64,000 bases of DNA from Sneathiella sp. HT1-7 (GTDB lineage: Bacteria > Pseudomonadota > Alphaproteobacteria > Sneathiellales > Sneathiellaceae), in the NCBI RefSeq assembly GCF_020731145.1, contig NZ_JAJFZN010000005.1, positions 62,001-126,000 of the forward strand, given 5' to 3'. This document shows, piece by piece, positions 54,423 through 63,987 of this stretch. The first letter of the stretch is position 1; each line of letters starts with the position of its first letter. Under the pieces are notes generated by a model, which had not been told where the DNA came from, searched no databases, and saw only the letters and a program-made list of their open reading frames with translations. A program made the translations under genes and the position numbers.

Positions 54423-56480
54423 AAACGCAAGCGCGAGAATGAGGGCGACTAGCGGTGGTAACAAGGCTTGGCGATTGTAGCCTGTAATCTGATAATTTTG
54501 GTTAGCACGCAGGCCGAACCAGTAGTCCGCTGACTGGCGATTGTCCGGCTTCGTACGCCTGAAATCCGGAAGGCCGTCAGTCTCCAGCCAACGGATGCCG
54601 CCTCCGGTTACCTTGGCTATGTCCGCAATTTTGTCTTTACTTGCGCGGATATCGTGAAGTTCCTTCGGATTGAGCGCCCCGACGGCAACTAATGATTTCT
54701 GCAGGCCATCTTCCAGAATATGCAGGCCGCTGGTCTGAAGTGGAATGCTCCCAATCTGTTCCCCTTTTTCCCCTTCGGATAATGAAAGCTGCGTCACTTT
54801 CCCGTCTGGATCCGTTACAGTGACAGTCACTGGCGCAGAATCAAGTGAGCGGCGCTGAATTTGGAGATTATCCCCCGCGACAACGGCTTTCAGCTGTTCT
54901 TCCTCGAGCTCGGGTTCCTTCATCAACCAGTGAGAAATACGCCGAAGAAGTTCAGACTGTGGACCGCCACCTTCAAACCCTCGTCCCCACAGCCAGGCAT
55001 GATCCGAGAGAAGCTGTGCTACTCGCCCATCACCGCTACGTTCCAATATAAGGAGCGGTTGGTCCGACGGGCCGGTCATCAAGGTTTCCCCGCCAAGCGG
55101 CTCTGCCTCGATCATCCGGAACCAGCGACCCCAGCTTTCGCTCCCTTGCGTATTTGTTTTTAGTAGGCCCGTAACCGGATGTCGCTTGCCTGTCTCACTA
55201 ACAGTCGGGACATAGCCTTCAGTAAAAATATACCCAGTGGGCTTTCCGGGCAGTACTTCTGCCAAAGGAGTCTGGTAGAGGCTCAGCGGTGTCGCAAAGG
55301 CGGGGCCGGCCGCCTCAAGCAGCGCGCCTCCAGCTTTCACATAACGAGAGATATTATGAAGGTAACTGGATGGAAGGACGCCGCGCCGCCGGTAACGATC
55401 AAAAATAATCAGGTCGAAATCGTTGAGCTTTTTCTCAAAAAGATCGCGGATCGGAAAGGGAATCAGCGAAAGCTCCGTGATTGGCGTGCCATCTTGCTTC
55501 TCTGGTGGACGCAGGATCGTAAAATGTACGAGATCGACGGACGGGTCGGATTTAAGAATGTTGCGCCAGCCCCGTTCGCCCATATGGGGCTCCCCCGAAA
55601 CAAGGAGGACCTGTAACCTGTCTCGGATGCCATTGACTGTAACATAGGCGCTGTTGTTTTTCTCGGTCAATTCCCCGTCTAGCGGATCGACAGAGATTTC
55701 AAAAAAGTTGGCACCGCCATGCGTCAATGTCAGATCAAGGATGAGTTCCGATCCGATTTGTGCAAGATCTGCGGCTACTTCTTCCCCATCCTGCGAAATC
55801 GTCACGCGCGCCGCCTGAACAGGTTCAGTGAGGCCAAAATCCTCAATTTTGATGATGAATTGCAATGGCTGATTGACAATGCCGAATGTCGGGGCTTTTA
55901 CCACCCGGAGCACTCGGTCTTTTTCATTATCTGCACCCGTCAGGAGAAAATGAACAGGTCCTGCTTCTTTAGCTTCGGTTTCATTCTCCGGCACATCATG
56001 TATTTGGCCGTCCGTAATAAAAATTGTGGCGGCAATCCGGTCAGGGGGGATGTTTTTTAGCGCCTCTTCTCGGCTCTCAAAGGCATGTGTTCCGTTCTCG
56101 TCTCCCAGAAGCGATGTCGTCTTGTTCTTAACCGTGACAGTTTCGACATTCAGGTTTTCGATTGTCGCAAGTCGGGACTTAAGGTCTCCAAAGGCGGCAC
56201 TGGCAGTTTCACCGCGGCGGCCGATTTTCTGGCTGTTGGTCTCATCCAGAACTATTACGGCGATGTCATCGAGAAATTTTCGCTTCTCCGTCAATAGAAC
56301 CGGATTGGCGAGTACCAGTAACAGAAGCGCCATAAGCGCACTCCGCAACAAGGTGCCGCGCCCGCGCCGCCACAGAGCGAAGATAGAAATACCCGAACAG
56401 ATCAACGCAAGGACGATCAGCCAGTCAAGCGACACATAGGGGCTGAAATCGAGGGATGAGACAAAGCTTTCCTCTCTCAT
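54390..56480 (-). CDS. Membrane protein with glutamine-amidotransferase/vWA-like region (MoxR-module component)
   Basis: A 696-residue protein with two N-terminal helices (about 17-37 and 45-65) and one C-terminal helix (about 670-690). Between them lies a large periplasmic or cytoplasmic part with a vWA-like opening (DIAVIVLDETNSQKIG) and an amidotransferase-like segment (LLVSGEPHMGERGWRNIL, LIIFDRYRRRGVLP, GGALLEAAGP). It overlaps the DUF4159 gene by 4 nt (ATGA) and is the last gene of the MoxR-DUF58-DUF4159 operon. Such modules are linked to envelope stress or complex maturation. The exact role is unknown. Confidence 0.82.
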   Translation of the reverse strand: MREESFVSSLDFSPYVSLDWLIVLALICSGISIFALWRRGRGTLLRSALMALLLLVLANPVLLTEKRKFLDDIAVIVLDETNSQKIGRRGETASAAFGDLKSRLATIENLNVETVTVKNKTTSLLGDENGTHAFESREEALKNIPPDRIAATIFITDGQIHDVPENETEAKEAGPVHFLLTGADNEKDRVLRVVKAPTFGIVNQPLQFIIKIEDFGLTEPVQAARVTISQDGEEVAADLAQIGSELILDLTLTHGGANFFEISVDPLDGELTEKNNSAYVTVNGIRDRLQVLLVSGEPHMGERGWRNILKSDPSVDLVHFTILRPPEKQDGTPITELSLIPFPIRDLFEKKLNDFDLIIFDRYRRRGVLPSSYLHNISRYVKAGGALLEAAGPAFATPLSLYQTPLAEVLPGKPTGYIFTEGYVPTVSETGKRHPVTGLLKTNTQGSESWGRWFRMIEAEPLGGETLMTGPSDQPLLILERSGDGRVAQLLSDHAWLWGRGFEGGGPQSELLRRISHWLMKEPELEEEQLKAVVAGDNLQIQRRSLDSAPVTVTVTDPDGKVTQLSLSEGEKGEQIGSIPLQTSGLHILEDGLQKSLVAVGALNPKELHDIRASKDKIADIAKVTGGGIRWLETDGLPDFRRTKPDNRQSADYWFGLRANQNYQITGYNRQALLPPLVALILALAFLCIGWWREGR

Positions 56481-59245
56481 TGCCCAAGTCTCTCGAGTAT
56501 GGCGGGGATGTGGACCTGATCGGCTTTATAGTTTCCGGTTAGCGTATACATTACCAAATTAATACCGAAACGATATGCCAGTTCCCGTTGCCGTTCGTTC
56601 CCAGGGAGCGTTGCCGCCTGATAGCGACCATCGGCATCAATCGCCCAGGCTGCGGCCCAGTCATTACTGCCGATAACGACCGATGCGACGCCGTCGTTCC
56701 CTTGGATGCCTGTGGTATCTTCAATCCAAACCTCGCCGCCATCATACCGGCCGGGGAAAGTCTGCATCAGGTAAAAAGACCGGGTAACCACATGATCAGT
56801 CGGCACCTGATGCACTCTTGGAATATCCAGCCTTGCGGTCAGTTGGCGTAAACGGGCGTTCTCTGGGCTGTTGTACAGATCGGGACCAAACTGTCCGACG
56901 TTATTCTGGTTGCGGGTGTCAAACAGGATGGTGCCACCGCCACTGAAATAGTTATTCAGCTTGAGAATCGCTTGATCGGAAAGGGCGGGAAAATCCGGGG
57001 TGATGGGCCAGTAAATCAAGGGGTAGAAAACAAGTTCGTCTTGCTCGATATCCACTGGGAGCGGGTCTTTGGCTTCAACGGCAGTCCTGTTTCTCAATTG
57101 CCGGCTGAGACCGGCAAGCCCATTGTGGCTCATCCTGTCAACCGCTGTATCGCGGGTGCGTATGTAGCCGAGCCGGGTGTCGAGCGTCGCAGCAAGCGCC
57201 TTGGCGTCACCGTCGAATTCCGTTTCCTGTGCCAATGTTCCGGTTGGCATGATGAACACGCTAAGCCCGATAGCAATGAGTATCACGGAGGCGCGAGAAA
57301 TCGTTTTGAACGCAGGAAGCTTCCCCTGCAAATGAAGTGAAGTAATCTGATCGATCAGGACAAGAAGAAGCGCCGCAAGAATTATCGGCATAACGAGATC
57401 AATAACGGTCGATTTGTCAAAATATCGGATAGTCGCTGGAAATTGGCCCATATCAATCAGGGAATAGCTTGTGTCAAACTGGCCGATATTGATCGCTATG
57501 TTGAAGTTTTCGTCCCCGTAATAGCCAGGCGGATGACTTGCATCCAGAAGCAGTGTTTCCATCTCGGCTGTATTTACCGGTTCGGCTATACCAATTTCAC
57601 TCTGAATGCCACCAAAGCCATCCATAAGACGAAATGGCGGCAGACTCCGCTGATCAGAAAAGTTCTGGTTTGAAATTTGACTAAGGTTGCCGATTTCACG
57701 CAGCATTTCAACGAAGAGGCCGGAAATAGCAAGATTTGACCATTCTGGCGTGGCTGTCGTGTGGAACAAAACCAGCCATCCAGCGTTTTGACGGTCAGCC
57801 GTGACCAATGGCGTGCCATCTTCCAGCTGCGCCCAGGTTTTGTCGAGAAGTTCGGGCGATGGATTGGCGAGAACCTGCTTTTTTACGGTCACATCCGTGG
57901 GAATGTTGAGGCCAAAAAACGGACTGGATTGCGGAATGGGGCCGAGGTGCGTCGGCTGGTTCCAGGACATTGCGCCTTGAAGGCTGCGGTTGCCCGAACG
58001 AAGATTGACCGGCACAAGTGTACCACTGGAATTCGCGATCTTCGGCCCGGAAAATCGCACCAGCACGCCACCCTTTGCAATCCAGTCGAGGAGCTTTCTT
58101 TCAATACCTTCGGATAAATTGGCGGCATCCCCAAGAACGATGAGTGAGCGATCCTCTGTTAAAAGTTCTTCAATCTGCCCGCGCGTGATGTCAAAGAAGG
58201 GGGTCAGTGCCTGGCTCAAATAGTGGATTTCATCCAGAAGCGGCTGATCAACCTGCTCGGAAACAGTCGTCACCAGACCAACCTGCCGCCGTTGCCAGCG
58301 ATGGTCGAGCAGAAAGACAGAACCAGTGTTCCGGCTGCTCGCGATTTCCAGACGTCGGATATCATTTCTGACCTTGTTGGGGATTTTCAGACTAACATTC
58401 GTCGAGATGCCGTTCTCTGAAAAGGTAAAAGGAACCGATGTGATGATTTTCCCGCCATCTGCTTTTGCGGTTAAGACGCCATTGTCTATGGCGGCGCCCT
58501 CCGGAAGAAAGAGCGGTACGCTCAGCTCTTCACTATTCAGATTGGGCAAGCCGATGATAGGCGCAGCGGTGATGCTTTCTTCACGATAAATGGTAAGCGG
58601 GCCTATGTTCGAAAGCTGATGTATTAAATCGTTCAGATCAGGGAGGTGGGCGCTTTGCAAAATACCGCTTGAAAGCCAGATGAATTCGGGATTGTCGAGA
58701 AATTCAAGACGAGGCAGAAGATGGACTAGGCTTCCATAATGCGCTGGCCATGATTTAGGTTCCAACGAAGCGGCAACCCCATATGCTTCTTGATCTGCAA
58801 GTGGTTTTAAGATTACCTGTCGTCCTTCGCCCTGCCGGGCTGCCGTGATAATATATAGCTGTCTTTCCTGTCGGGTTGTCTCTTCAACCAGCTTATTCAA
58901 AGTGGCTTTCAGGCTGTCCCAAGATTCAGCAGCGGTCCAGCCATCATCAACGATTATGACAACTTCGCCTTTGCTGTCACGTTGCTCCGGGAGATTAAGG
59001 ATCGGTCTGGCAATGGCCAGGATGATGAGGGCCGCGATCACCAGCCTTAACAGCAAAAGCCACCAAGGTGTTGTGGCTGCCGACTGTTCATCTTTCTTCA
59101 GGCGATAAAGAAATCGGATCGCCGGGAAAATGACTGATTTGGGGCGCGGCGGAACAATACGCAGGAGCCACCAAATCAATGGTAGCGTCAACAGAGCAGC
59201 GAGTACCCATGGGAAAAGGAAAGAAATCGAACTGATTGCCACCAT
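56477..59245 (-). CDS. BatA-like / DUF4159 membrane protein
   Basis: A 922-residue protein. An N-terminal BatA-type membrane region has helices at about 8-28 and 58-77 and the segment FLFPWVLAALLTLPLIWWLL. A vWA-like part contains VVIIVDDGWTAAESW. Another helix pair lies near 620-690, and a C-terminal DUF4159 domain starts at about 705 (DGDAKALAATLDTRLGYIRT, then FYPLIYWPITPDFP). It overlaps its neighbours by 1 and 4 nt. It should form an inner-membrane complex with the DUF58 and amidotransferase-like proteins, energised or remodelled by the MoxR ATPase. Confidence 0.87.
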   Translation of the reverse strand: MVAISSISFLFPWVLAALLTLPLIWWLLRIVPPRPKSVIFPAIRFLYRLKKDEQSAATTPWWLLLLRLVIAALIILAIARPILNLPEQRDSKGEVVIIVDDGWTAAESWDSLKATLNKLVEETTRQERQLYIITAARQGEGRQVILKPLADQEAYGVAASLEPKSWPAHYGSLVHLLPRLEFLDNPEFIWLSSGILQSAHLPDLNDLIHQLSNIGPLTIYREESITAAPIIGLPNLNSEELSVPLFLPEGAAIDNGVLTAKADGGKIITSVPFTFSENGISTNVSLKIPNKVRNDIRRLEIASSRNTGSVFLLDHRWQRRQVGLVTTVSEQVDQPLLDEIHYLSQALTPFFDITRGQIEELLTEDRSLIVLGDAANLSEGIERKLLDWIAKGGVLVRFSGPKIANSSGTLVPVNLRSGNRSLQGAMSWNQPTHLGPIPQSSPFFGLNIPTDVTVKKQVLANPSPELLDKTWAQLEDGTPLVTADRQNAGWLVLFHTTATPEWSNLAISGLFVEMLREIGNLSQISNQNFSDQRSLPPFRLMDGFGGIQSEIGIAEPVNTAEMETLLLDASHPPGYYGDENFNIAINIGQFDTSYSLIDMGQFPATIRYFDKSTVIDLVMPIILAALLLVLIDQITSLHLQGKLPAFKTISRASVILIAIGLSVFIMPTGTLAQETEFDGDAKALAATLDTRLGYIRTRDTAVDRMSHNGLAGLSRQLRNRTAVEAKDPLPVDIEQDELVFYPLIYWPITPDFPALSDQAILKLNNYFSGGGTILFDTRNQNNVGQFGPDLYNSPENARLRQLTARLDIPRVHQVPTDHVVTRSFYLMQTFPGRYDGGEVWIEDTTGIQGNDGVASVVIGSNDWAAAWAIDADGRYQAATLPGNERQRELAYRFGINLVMYTLTGNYKADQVHIPAILERLGQ

Positions 59246-60150
59246 TATGCCTTCGCCCCGCGAATATTGAGAGCGGTATAGAGGGCGGCAAAGGCCTCAC
59301 TTGCCGGGGCGTCTGTCCGGTGAAAGCAGTAATCCCAGGAAACATTTTTCGCTATCTTGAGCAATTCCTGTTGATGTGCATTAAAGAGAGACTGATAATC
59401 CTCGCGAACAATCTCAACCCGGCCCAAGGTTATGTCGTCTTCTTCAGTCAACGAGACAAACCGGGTGCGCCCGTTGAAAGGAAGATCTACTTCCACCGGA
59501 TCGGCGATATGCATTAGGAAACCGCGACAGCCGAGACTGACGACATGACGTATGACTTCAATGATTTCTGACGGTTCGACGAGAAAATCACTGATCAGGA
59601 CAACAGTTGACTTGCTGGACAGCTGATCGGCAAACGTCAGATCAGTTATGGATGGACTCTGAACTTCCGCAGTGCGGTCAACAAATCGATTAAAGGAGGC
59701 AGGGCCAGTCGATGCTTTCTCGGTCTGGCCGACCAAGCCGAATTTTTCGCCGCTTTTTGAAAGAGAGAGTGCCAGTGCCAAGCTAAGCAATGTGGCACGA
59801 TCCAGTTTGGACTGTTCCGTCTGACCAGAGCCATAGTCCATGGTTTGCGAGGTATCCCGCCAGATCCATACAGTTTCCGCCGTTTCCTGCTCTTTTTGCC
59901 TGATATATATATGCTCACGTTTCGCGCTTTGCCGCCAGTCGATACTGGACACTGGATCGCCGGGGCCGTATTGCTTGAACTGCCAGAAATCCTCTCCGGT
60001 TCCGGCGCGGCGCCTACCGTGGACACCCATATCATGCGCGTTCACCAGATTTTCCGCGGCAAGTATCAGGGGCGGTAACGTCTGCGCAAGTCTCTCGGCT
60101 TTAAACCGTTCATCCAGTTTTGGAGCGTTCACGCGACGCGGCTTGAACAT
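59245..60150 (-). CDS. DUF58 domain protein
   Basis: A 301-residue protein. Its DUF58 core is DFWQFKQYGPGDPVSSIDWR, then SAKREHIYIRQKEQE, followed by a vWA-like part (VWIWRDTSQTMDYGSG, VVLISDFLVEPSE). It shares one base of stop/start with the DUF4159 gene (TAATG) and begins 3 nt after the MoxR gene's stop. DUF58 proteins partner with MoxR ATPases. No membrane helix is seen. Confidence 0.9.
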   Translation of the reverse strand: MFKPRRVNAPKLDERFKAERLAQTLPPLILAAENLVNAHDMGVHGRRRAGTGEDFWQFKQYGPGDPVSSIDWRQSAKREHIYIRQKEQETAETVWIWRDTSQTMDYGSGQTEQSKLDRATLLSLALALSLSKSGEKFGLVGQTEKASTGPASFNRFVDRTAEVQSPSITDLTFADQLSSKSTVVLISDFLVEPSEIIEVIRHVVSLGCRGFLMHIADPVEVDLPFNGRTRFVSLTEEDDITLGRVEIVREDYQSLFNAHQQELLKIAKNVSWDYCFHRTDAPASEAFAALYTALNIRGAKA

Positions 60151-60153
60151 ATT

Positions 60154-61152
60154 TTACTCCAGCGGAACAGTAAGCGAGTTGATGATATCCTCCATCGTTA
60201 TATTCTCTGCCCGGGCCGCATAGGAAAGGGCCATCCGGTGACGCATCACTGGTTTGGCAAGCGCGACTACATCATCGATCGACGGGCTCATTCTTCTTTC
60301 AAGCAAGGCCCGCGCGCGTACCGCTAATATAAGCGCCTGGCTCGCCCGTGGACCGGGGCCCCAAGAGACATATTTATTGACAAGCTCGTTTTCGCTCTCG
60401 CCGGGGCGGCCTTCTCGCACCAACTTCAATATAGCATCGATGACGGCATCGCTCACAGGCATTTCGCGAACCAGATGCTGCGCTTCCATCAGTTCTTCGG
60501 GAGAAATAATCTGCGCCGGCACGGCCTCCTCATTGACGGTGGTTTCAAGCAGGATACGCCGTTCAGTGTCACGGTCCGGATAGCCGACGTCTATCTGCAT
60601 CAGAAAGCGGTCAAGCTGTGCTTCGGGCAGAGGGTAGGTTCCCTCCTGCTCAATGGGGTTTTGCGTGGCGAGAACATGAAACGGTTTTGGCAGGGGATAG
60701 GTTTGTCCCGCGACAGTGACCATTTCCTCCTGCATTGCCTGAAGCAGAGCAGACTGGGTACGTGGGCTGGCGCGGTTGATTTCGTCCGCCATCAATATTT
60801 GCCCGAAAATAGGCCCTTTGAGAAACTTGAAGTGGCGGCTGCCGTCGTCGGCTGTTTCAAGAATTTCTGATCCCAGTATGTCGGCGGGCATCAAGTCGGG
60901 AGTGAACTGGACGCGCTTATCGTCGAGGCCAAGCACGCCGCCCAGGGTTTCGACGAGCCGGGTTTTCGCTAGGCCCGGCACGCCGATCAACAGGGCATGC
61001 CCGCGTGCAAGTAAAGTAATTAAGGTGAGTTCAACAACCTGATCCTGGCCGAAAATAAACTCTCCAATACCGGATTTCAGATCGGAAAACTTTTCAGACA
61101 GGCTGTCGACTCTTTCAACTATTTCCTGTTCAGTATTGCCAGTTGTGTTCAT
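60154..61152 (-). CDS. MoxR-family AAA ATPase
   Basis: A 332-residue AAA_3 ATPase with Walker A GVPGLAKT (57-64), Walker B ILMADEINRASPRTQSALLQ, sensor-1 region VLATQNPIEQEGTYPLPEAQ and a C-terminal lid with GPGPRASQALILAVRARALL. MoxR proteins act as chaperones assembling metal or envelope complexes, working with vWA proteins. It is the first gene of the four-gene operon and is divergent from the DUF1285 gene across 110 bp. Confidence 0.93.
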   Translation of the reverse strand: MNTTGNTEQEIVERVDSLSEKFSDLKSGIGEFIFGQDQVVELTLITLLARGHALLIGVPGLAKTRLVETLGGVLGLDDKRVQFTPDLMPADILGSEILETADDGSRHFKFLKGPIFGQILMADEINRASPRTQSALLQAMQEEMVTVAGQTYPLPKPFHVLATQNPIEQEGTYPLPEAQLDRFLMQIDVGYPDRDTERRILLETTVNEEAVPAQIISPEELMEAQHLVREMPVSDAVIDAILKLVREGRPGESENELVNKYVSWGPGPRASQALILAVRARALLERRMSPSIDDVVALAKPVMRHRMALSYAARAENITMEDIINSLTVPLE

Positions 61153-61262
61153 GTGAGCCTGTCATCATCTGTGAAAAATGAGTAATCTGAACTGGCGACT
61201 TGGTAGCCAGCAACGACTAACCTAAATATAGTATCAAAAAATGAGCATTTAAGGCCAAAATT

Positions 61263-61847
61263 ATGACAACTCCGGACACGAATGACGGCCTCGGGGCCAT
61301 CATCAAGCAGATCGAAGGGCAGAAGCATCCGCCAGTTCATCTGTGGAACCCTGAATTTTGTGGCGACCTAGATATGCGCATTGCCCGTGATGGTACCTGG
61401 TTCTATCTTGGTTCGCCCATCGGTCGAAAGCCGCTAGTAAAGCTGTTTTCCGGGGTTATCCGGTTCGATGATGACGGTAGATATTATCTTGTGACACCGG
61501 TCGAAAAGATCGGAATTAAAGTCGATGACGCGCCGTTTGTCGCCGTAGAAATGTTTGTCGAGGGGGAGGGGACGGAGAGAATTATCAGCTTCCGTACGAA
61601 TGTTGACGATTTCGTGATCATGGATAAGGATCATCCGTTTCGTCTGGAAATCGATCCGGAGACCAAGGAGCCGTCTCCTTATGTGCGTGTTCGTGCAAAT
61701 TTGGAGGCGCTGATCAACCGCCCGGTATTCTATGATCTTGTAAATCTTGCCGGAGAGGAAAATATAAATGGTGAGGACCGCTTCGGGTTCTGGAGTAGCG
61801 GACAGTTTTTTGAACTCGGATTAGTGAATGACATTTTTGATACATAA
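61263..61847 (+). CDS. DUF1285 family protein
   Basis: A 194-residue protein with the family's opening PPVHLWNPEFCGDLDMRIAR, then DGTWFYLGSPIGRKPLVKLFSGVI-like and YLVTPVEKIGIKVDDAPFVA. DUF1285 proteins form two small beta domains; a signalling role is suspected but unproven. It overlaps the Nudix gene by 20 nt. This DUF1285-Nudix-DUF6111-CCA order is common in alphaproteobacteria. Confidence 0.88.
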   Translation: MTTPDTNDGLGAIIKQIEGQKHPPVHLWNPEFCGDLDMRIARDGTWFYLGSPIGRKPLVKLFSGVIRFDDDGRYYLVTPVEKIGIKVDDAPFVAVEMFVEGEGTERIISFRTNVDDFVIMDKDHPFRLEIDPETKEPSPYVRVRANLEALINRPVFYDLVNLAGEENINGEDRFGFWSSGQFFELGLVNDIFDT

Positions 61848-62481
61848 GAAACAAGAACTGACGAAAAAGTTACAGCAGTCATTGGGACCAGTGCCGACGA
61901 CATTATCGCCCGCATTGAACCTGTCCGGGAGTATGCGGGGAGATCATGATTTGAACCCCGCGAGCGCTCCTGATCGAAATTTACCCTTCACCCCTGCGGC
62001 GGTTCTCGTCCCCATCGTTCTCCGGCGGGAAGGCCCGACCGTCATTCTAACCCGCCGTGCGACACATCTTTCAAAGCATGCAGGGCAGATAAGCTTCCCG
62101 GGCGGACGAGCAGATGAAGGCGACGAAAATGCCGTTGCGACGGCCCTTCGTGAGTCGCAGGAAGAAATTTCGCTTGATCCGAAACTGGTGGAAGTCGTCG
62201 GGACCCTGACAACTTATGTCACCGTAACCCAATATTCAGTAACGCCGGTTGTCGGGCTTGTCGAACCCACATTCGATTTGCGGCCGGAAGCCGGTGAGGT
62301 GTCAGAGATTTTTGAGGTGCCACTCGACTTCCTCCTTGATCAGGCGAACCGCAAAAAACATAGCGGTTTTCGCGATGGCGTGGAAAGGTTCTGGTATGCG
62401 ATCCCGTTCGGTGACTATTATATATGGGGTGCCACAGCCGGCATGATTAAAGATTTATCGGAACGGATAATGCTGAAATGA
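61828..62481 (+). CDS. CoA pyrophosphatase (Nudix hydrolase)
   Basis: A 217-residue Nudix protein. The CoA-specific signature LSKHAGQISFPGGRAD (about 81-96) precedes the Nudix box ending TALRESQEEISL, and FEVPLDFLLD follows. These match the NudL/NUDT7 type, which cleaves CoA to 4'-phosphopantetheine and 3',5'-ADP. The first 50 residues are less conserved and the start could lie downstream. It overlaps DUF1285 by 20 nt and DUF6111 by 4 nt. Confidence 0.9.
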   Translation: MTFLIHKKQELTKKLQQSLGPVPTTLSPALNLSGSMRGDHDLNPASAPDRNLPFTPAAVLVPIVLRREGPTVILTRRATHLSKHAGQISFPGGRADEGDENAVATALRESQEEISLDPKLVEVVGTLTTYVTVTQYSVTPVVGLVEPTFDLRPEAGEVSEIFEVPLDFLLDQANRKKHSGFRDGVERFWYAIPFGDYYIWGATAGMIKDLSERIMLK

Positions 62482-62759
62482 TCAGATCAATACTTTTCCA
62501 TATTATCCCGCTCATTCTTCCATTCGTCGTTTATGGCGTTTACCTGTATTTCAATGGACGTGCAGGCGGAGATAAAACATGGGGTAAAGCATCCCTTGCC
62601 ATTGCAACGATAAGCGGACTGCTGTTGATGGCGGCCAGCCTGATTGCGCTGGGACTGATAAGCGGAGAACCAAGCGAGGGAACTGTCTATGTGCCACCCA
62701 GATTTGAAGATGGCCGGATAATAGACTCGCAAGTATTGCCCTCTGAACAGAAAGAGTGA
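62478..62759 (+). CDS. DUF6111 small membrane protein
   Basis: A 93-residue protein with two hydrophobic helices (about 5-26 and 41-63) and a short tail ending PPRFEDGRIIDSQV. It matches the small DUF6111 proteins that sit between the Nudix and CCA genes in alphaproteobacteria. The function is unknown. It overlaps the Nudix gene by 4 nt. Confidence 0.82.
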   Translation: MIRSILFHIIPLILPFVVYGVYLYFNGRAGGDKTWGKASLAIATISGLLLMAASLIALGLISGEPSEGTVYVPPRFEDGRIIDSQVLPSEQKE

Positions 62760-62766
62760 TGGCGCA

Positions 62767-63987
62767 ATGCCAATCGGAGAGAAGCTCGCTGATATTTTCA
62801 CGCATCCTCCTCTCTGGCGAAGTTGGCCGGAAACGCAAGCGATAATCGACGCCCTGAAAAATGAAGGCGGTGTGGCTCGTTTCGTCGGTGGCTGCGTTCG
62901 TGATGCGCTTTTGGGACTCGAGACTGAGGATATTGACATTGCAACGGATTTGCTTCCCGGCGCGGTAATACAAGGGCTTGAGCGAGCGGGCATCACGGCG
63001 CTTCCCACGGGGCTTGATCATGGCACCATCACGGCGGTCCTGAACAAACGGCATTTTGAAATTACAACCCTGCGGGTCGATGTTGTCGCCCATGGTCGGC
63101 ATGCGGATATTGCCTTCACTCAAGACTGGGAACGTGATGCGGAACGGCGGGATTTCACCTTTAATGCGCTGTATCTTGATCCTGAAGGTGAACTCGTTGA
63201 CCCGGTAGGAGGGCTTGCAGACCTTGCATCAGCACATGTCCGCTTTATAGGAAATGCAGCGGACCGCATCCGCGAAGACTATTTGCGTGTTTTGCGCTAT
63301 TTCCGTTTCTACGCCCGATTTGGCGACGAAAATCCCGATGAACACGCGTTGCGTGCCTGCGCGAACGCGGCGAGTCAACTTGATCAGTTGTCGGCAGAAC
63401 GAGTGCAGAAAGAACTGTTGCTGCTGCTCGGCACCAATAACCCGGTTCCTGCTATAACCCTTATGGAGGAAACAGGCGTATTGACCGCGGTCCTCAATGG
63501 CCCCGCAGATGTGTCACGACTGAATGGAATGCTGTCTCTGAGTAGACCAAGCGACGCGATTTTGCGGTTTTCGGCGCTTCTGCAGGGTAAAAAGGAGAGG
63601 GTCTTAAAGGTTGCAGAAAAGCTCCGCTTCTCCAATAAGCAAAAAGAGCGACTTTCAATGATGTGCGGAAACGAAGTAGAGATTGATATGCCCCCGTCCG
63701 CCTGTCGAGAGCTTCTTTATAAAATCGGTAAGACAGGCTTTGTGGATCAGACATTGCTGCTTTGGTCAACGCTTGGGACGGACGCTAAGCTCGAAGCTTA
63801 CCTGAAAGAAGCAGACCAATGGAGCGCCCCCCAGTTTCCCGTCACGGGCCGTGATCTGCTGAACCTTGGTGTCGAAGAGGGGGCGATGCTGGGAAAGTTA
63901 TTGAAAAAGATGGAAGAGAGCTGGATCGCCTCCGGGTTTACGCGTACCAAAGCTGATCTCATTCAAGAGTTTTTACCGGACGCCTAA
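62767..63987 (+). CDS. cca: CCA tRNA nucleotidyltransferase
   Basis: A 406-residue class II polymerase-beta-like enzyme. It has the nucleotide-binding motif GGCVRDALLG (41-50), the catalytic DID pair (Asp55, Asp57), RRDFTFNALYLDPEGELVDPVGG, and DYLRVLRYFRFYARFG. It adds or repairs CCA at tRNA 3' ends. It is the last gene of the block starting at 61263; the stop lies 13 nt before the window end. The gene is complete. Confidence 0.93.
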   Translation: MPIGEKLADIFTHPPLWRSWPETQAIIDALKNEGGVARFVGGCVRDALLGLETEDIDIATDLLPGAVIQGLERAGITALPTGLDHGTITAVLNKRHFEITTLRVDVVAHGRHADIAFTQDWERDAERRDFTFNALYLDPEGELVDPVGGLADLASAHVRFIGNAADRIREDYLRVLRYFRFYARFGDENPDEHALRACANAASQLDQLSAERVQKELLLLLGTNNPVPAITLMEETGVLTAVLNGPADVSRLNGMLSLSRPSDAILRFSALLQGKKERVLKVAEKLRFSNKQKERLSMMCGNEVEIDMPPSACRELLYKIGKTGFVDQTLLLWSTLGTDAKLEAYLKEADQWSAPQFPVTGRDLLNLGVEEGAMLGKLLKKMEESWIASGFTRTKADLIQEFLPDA

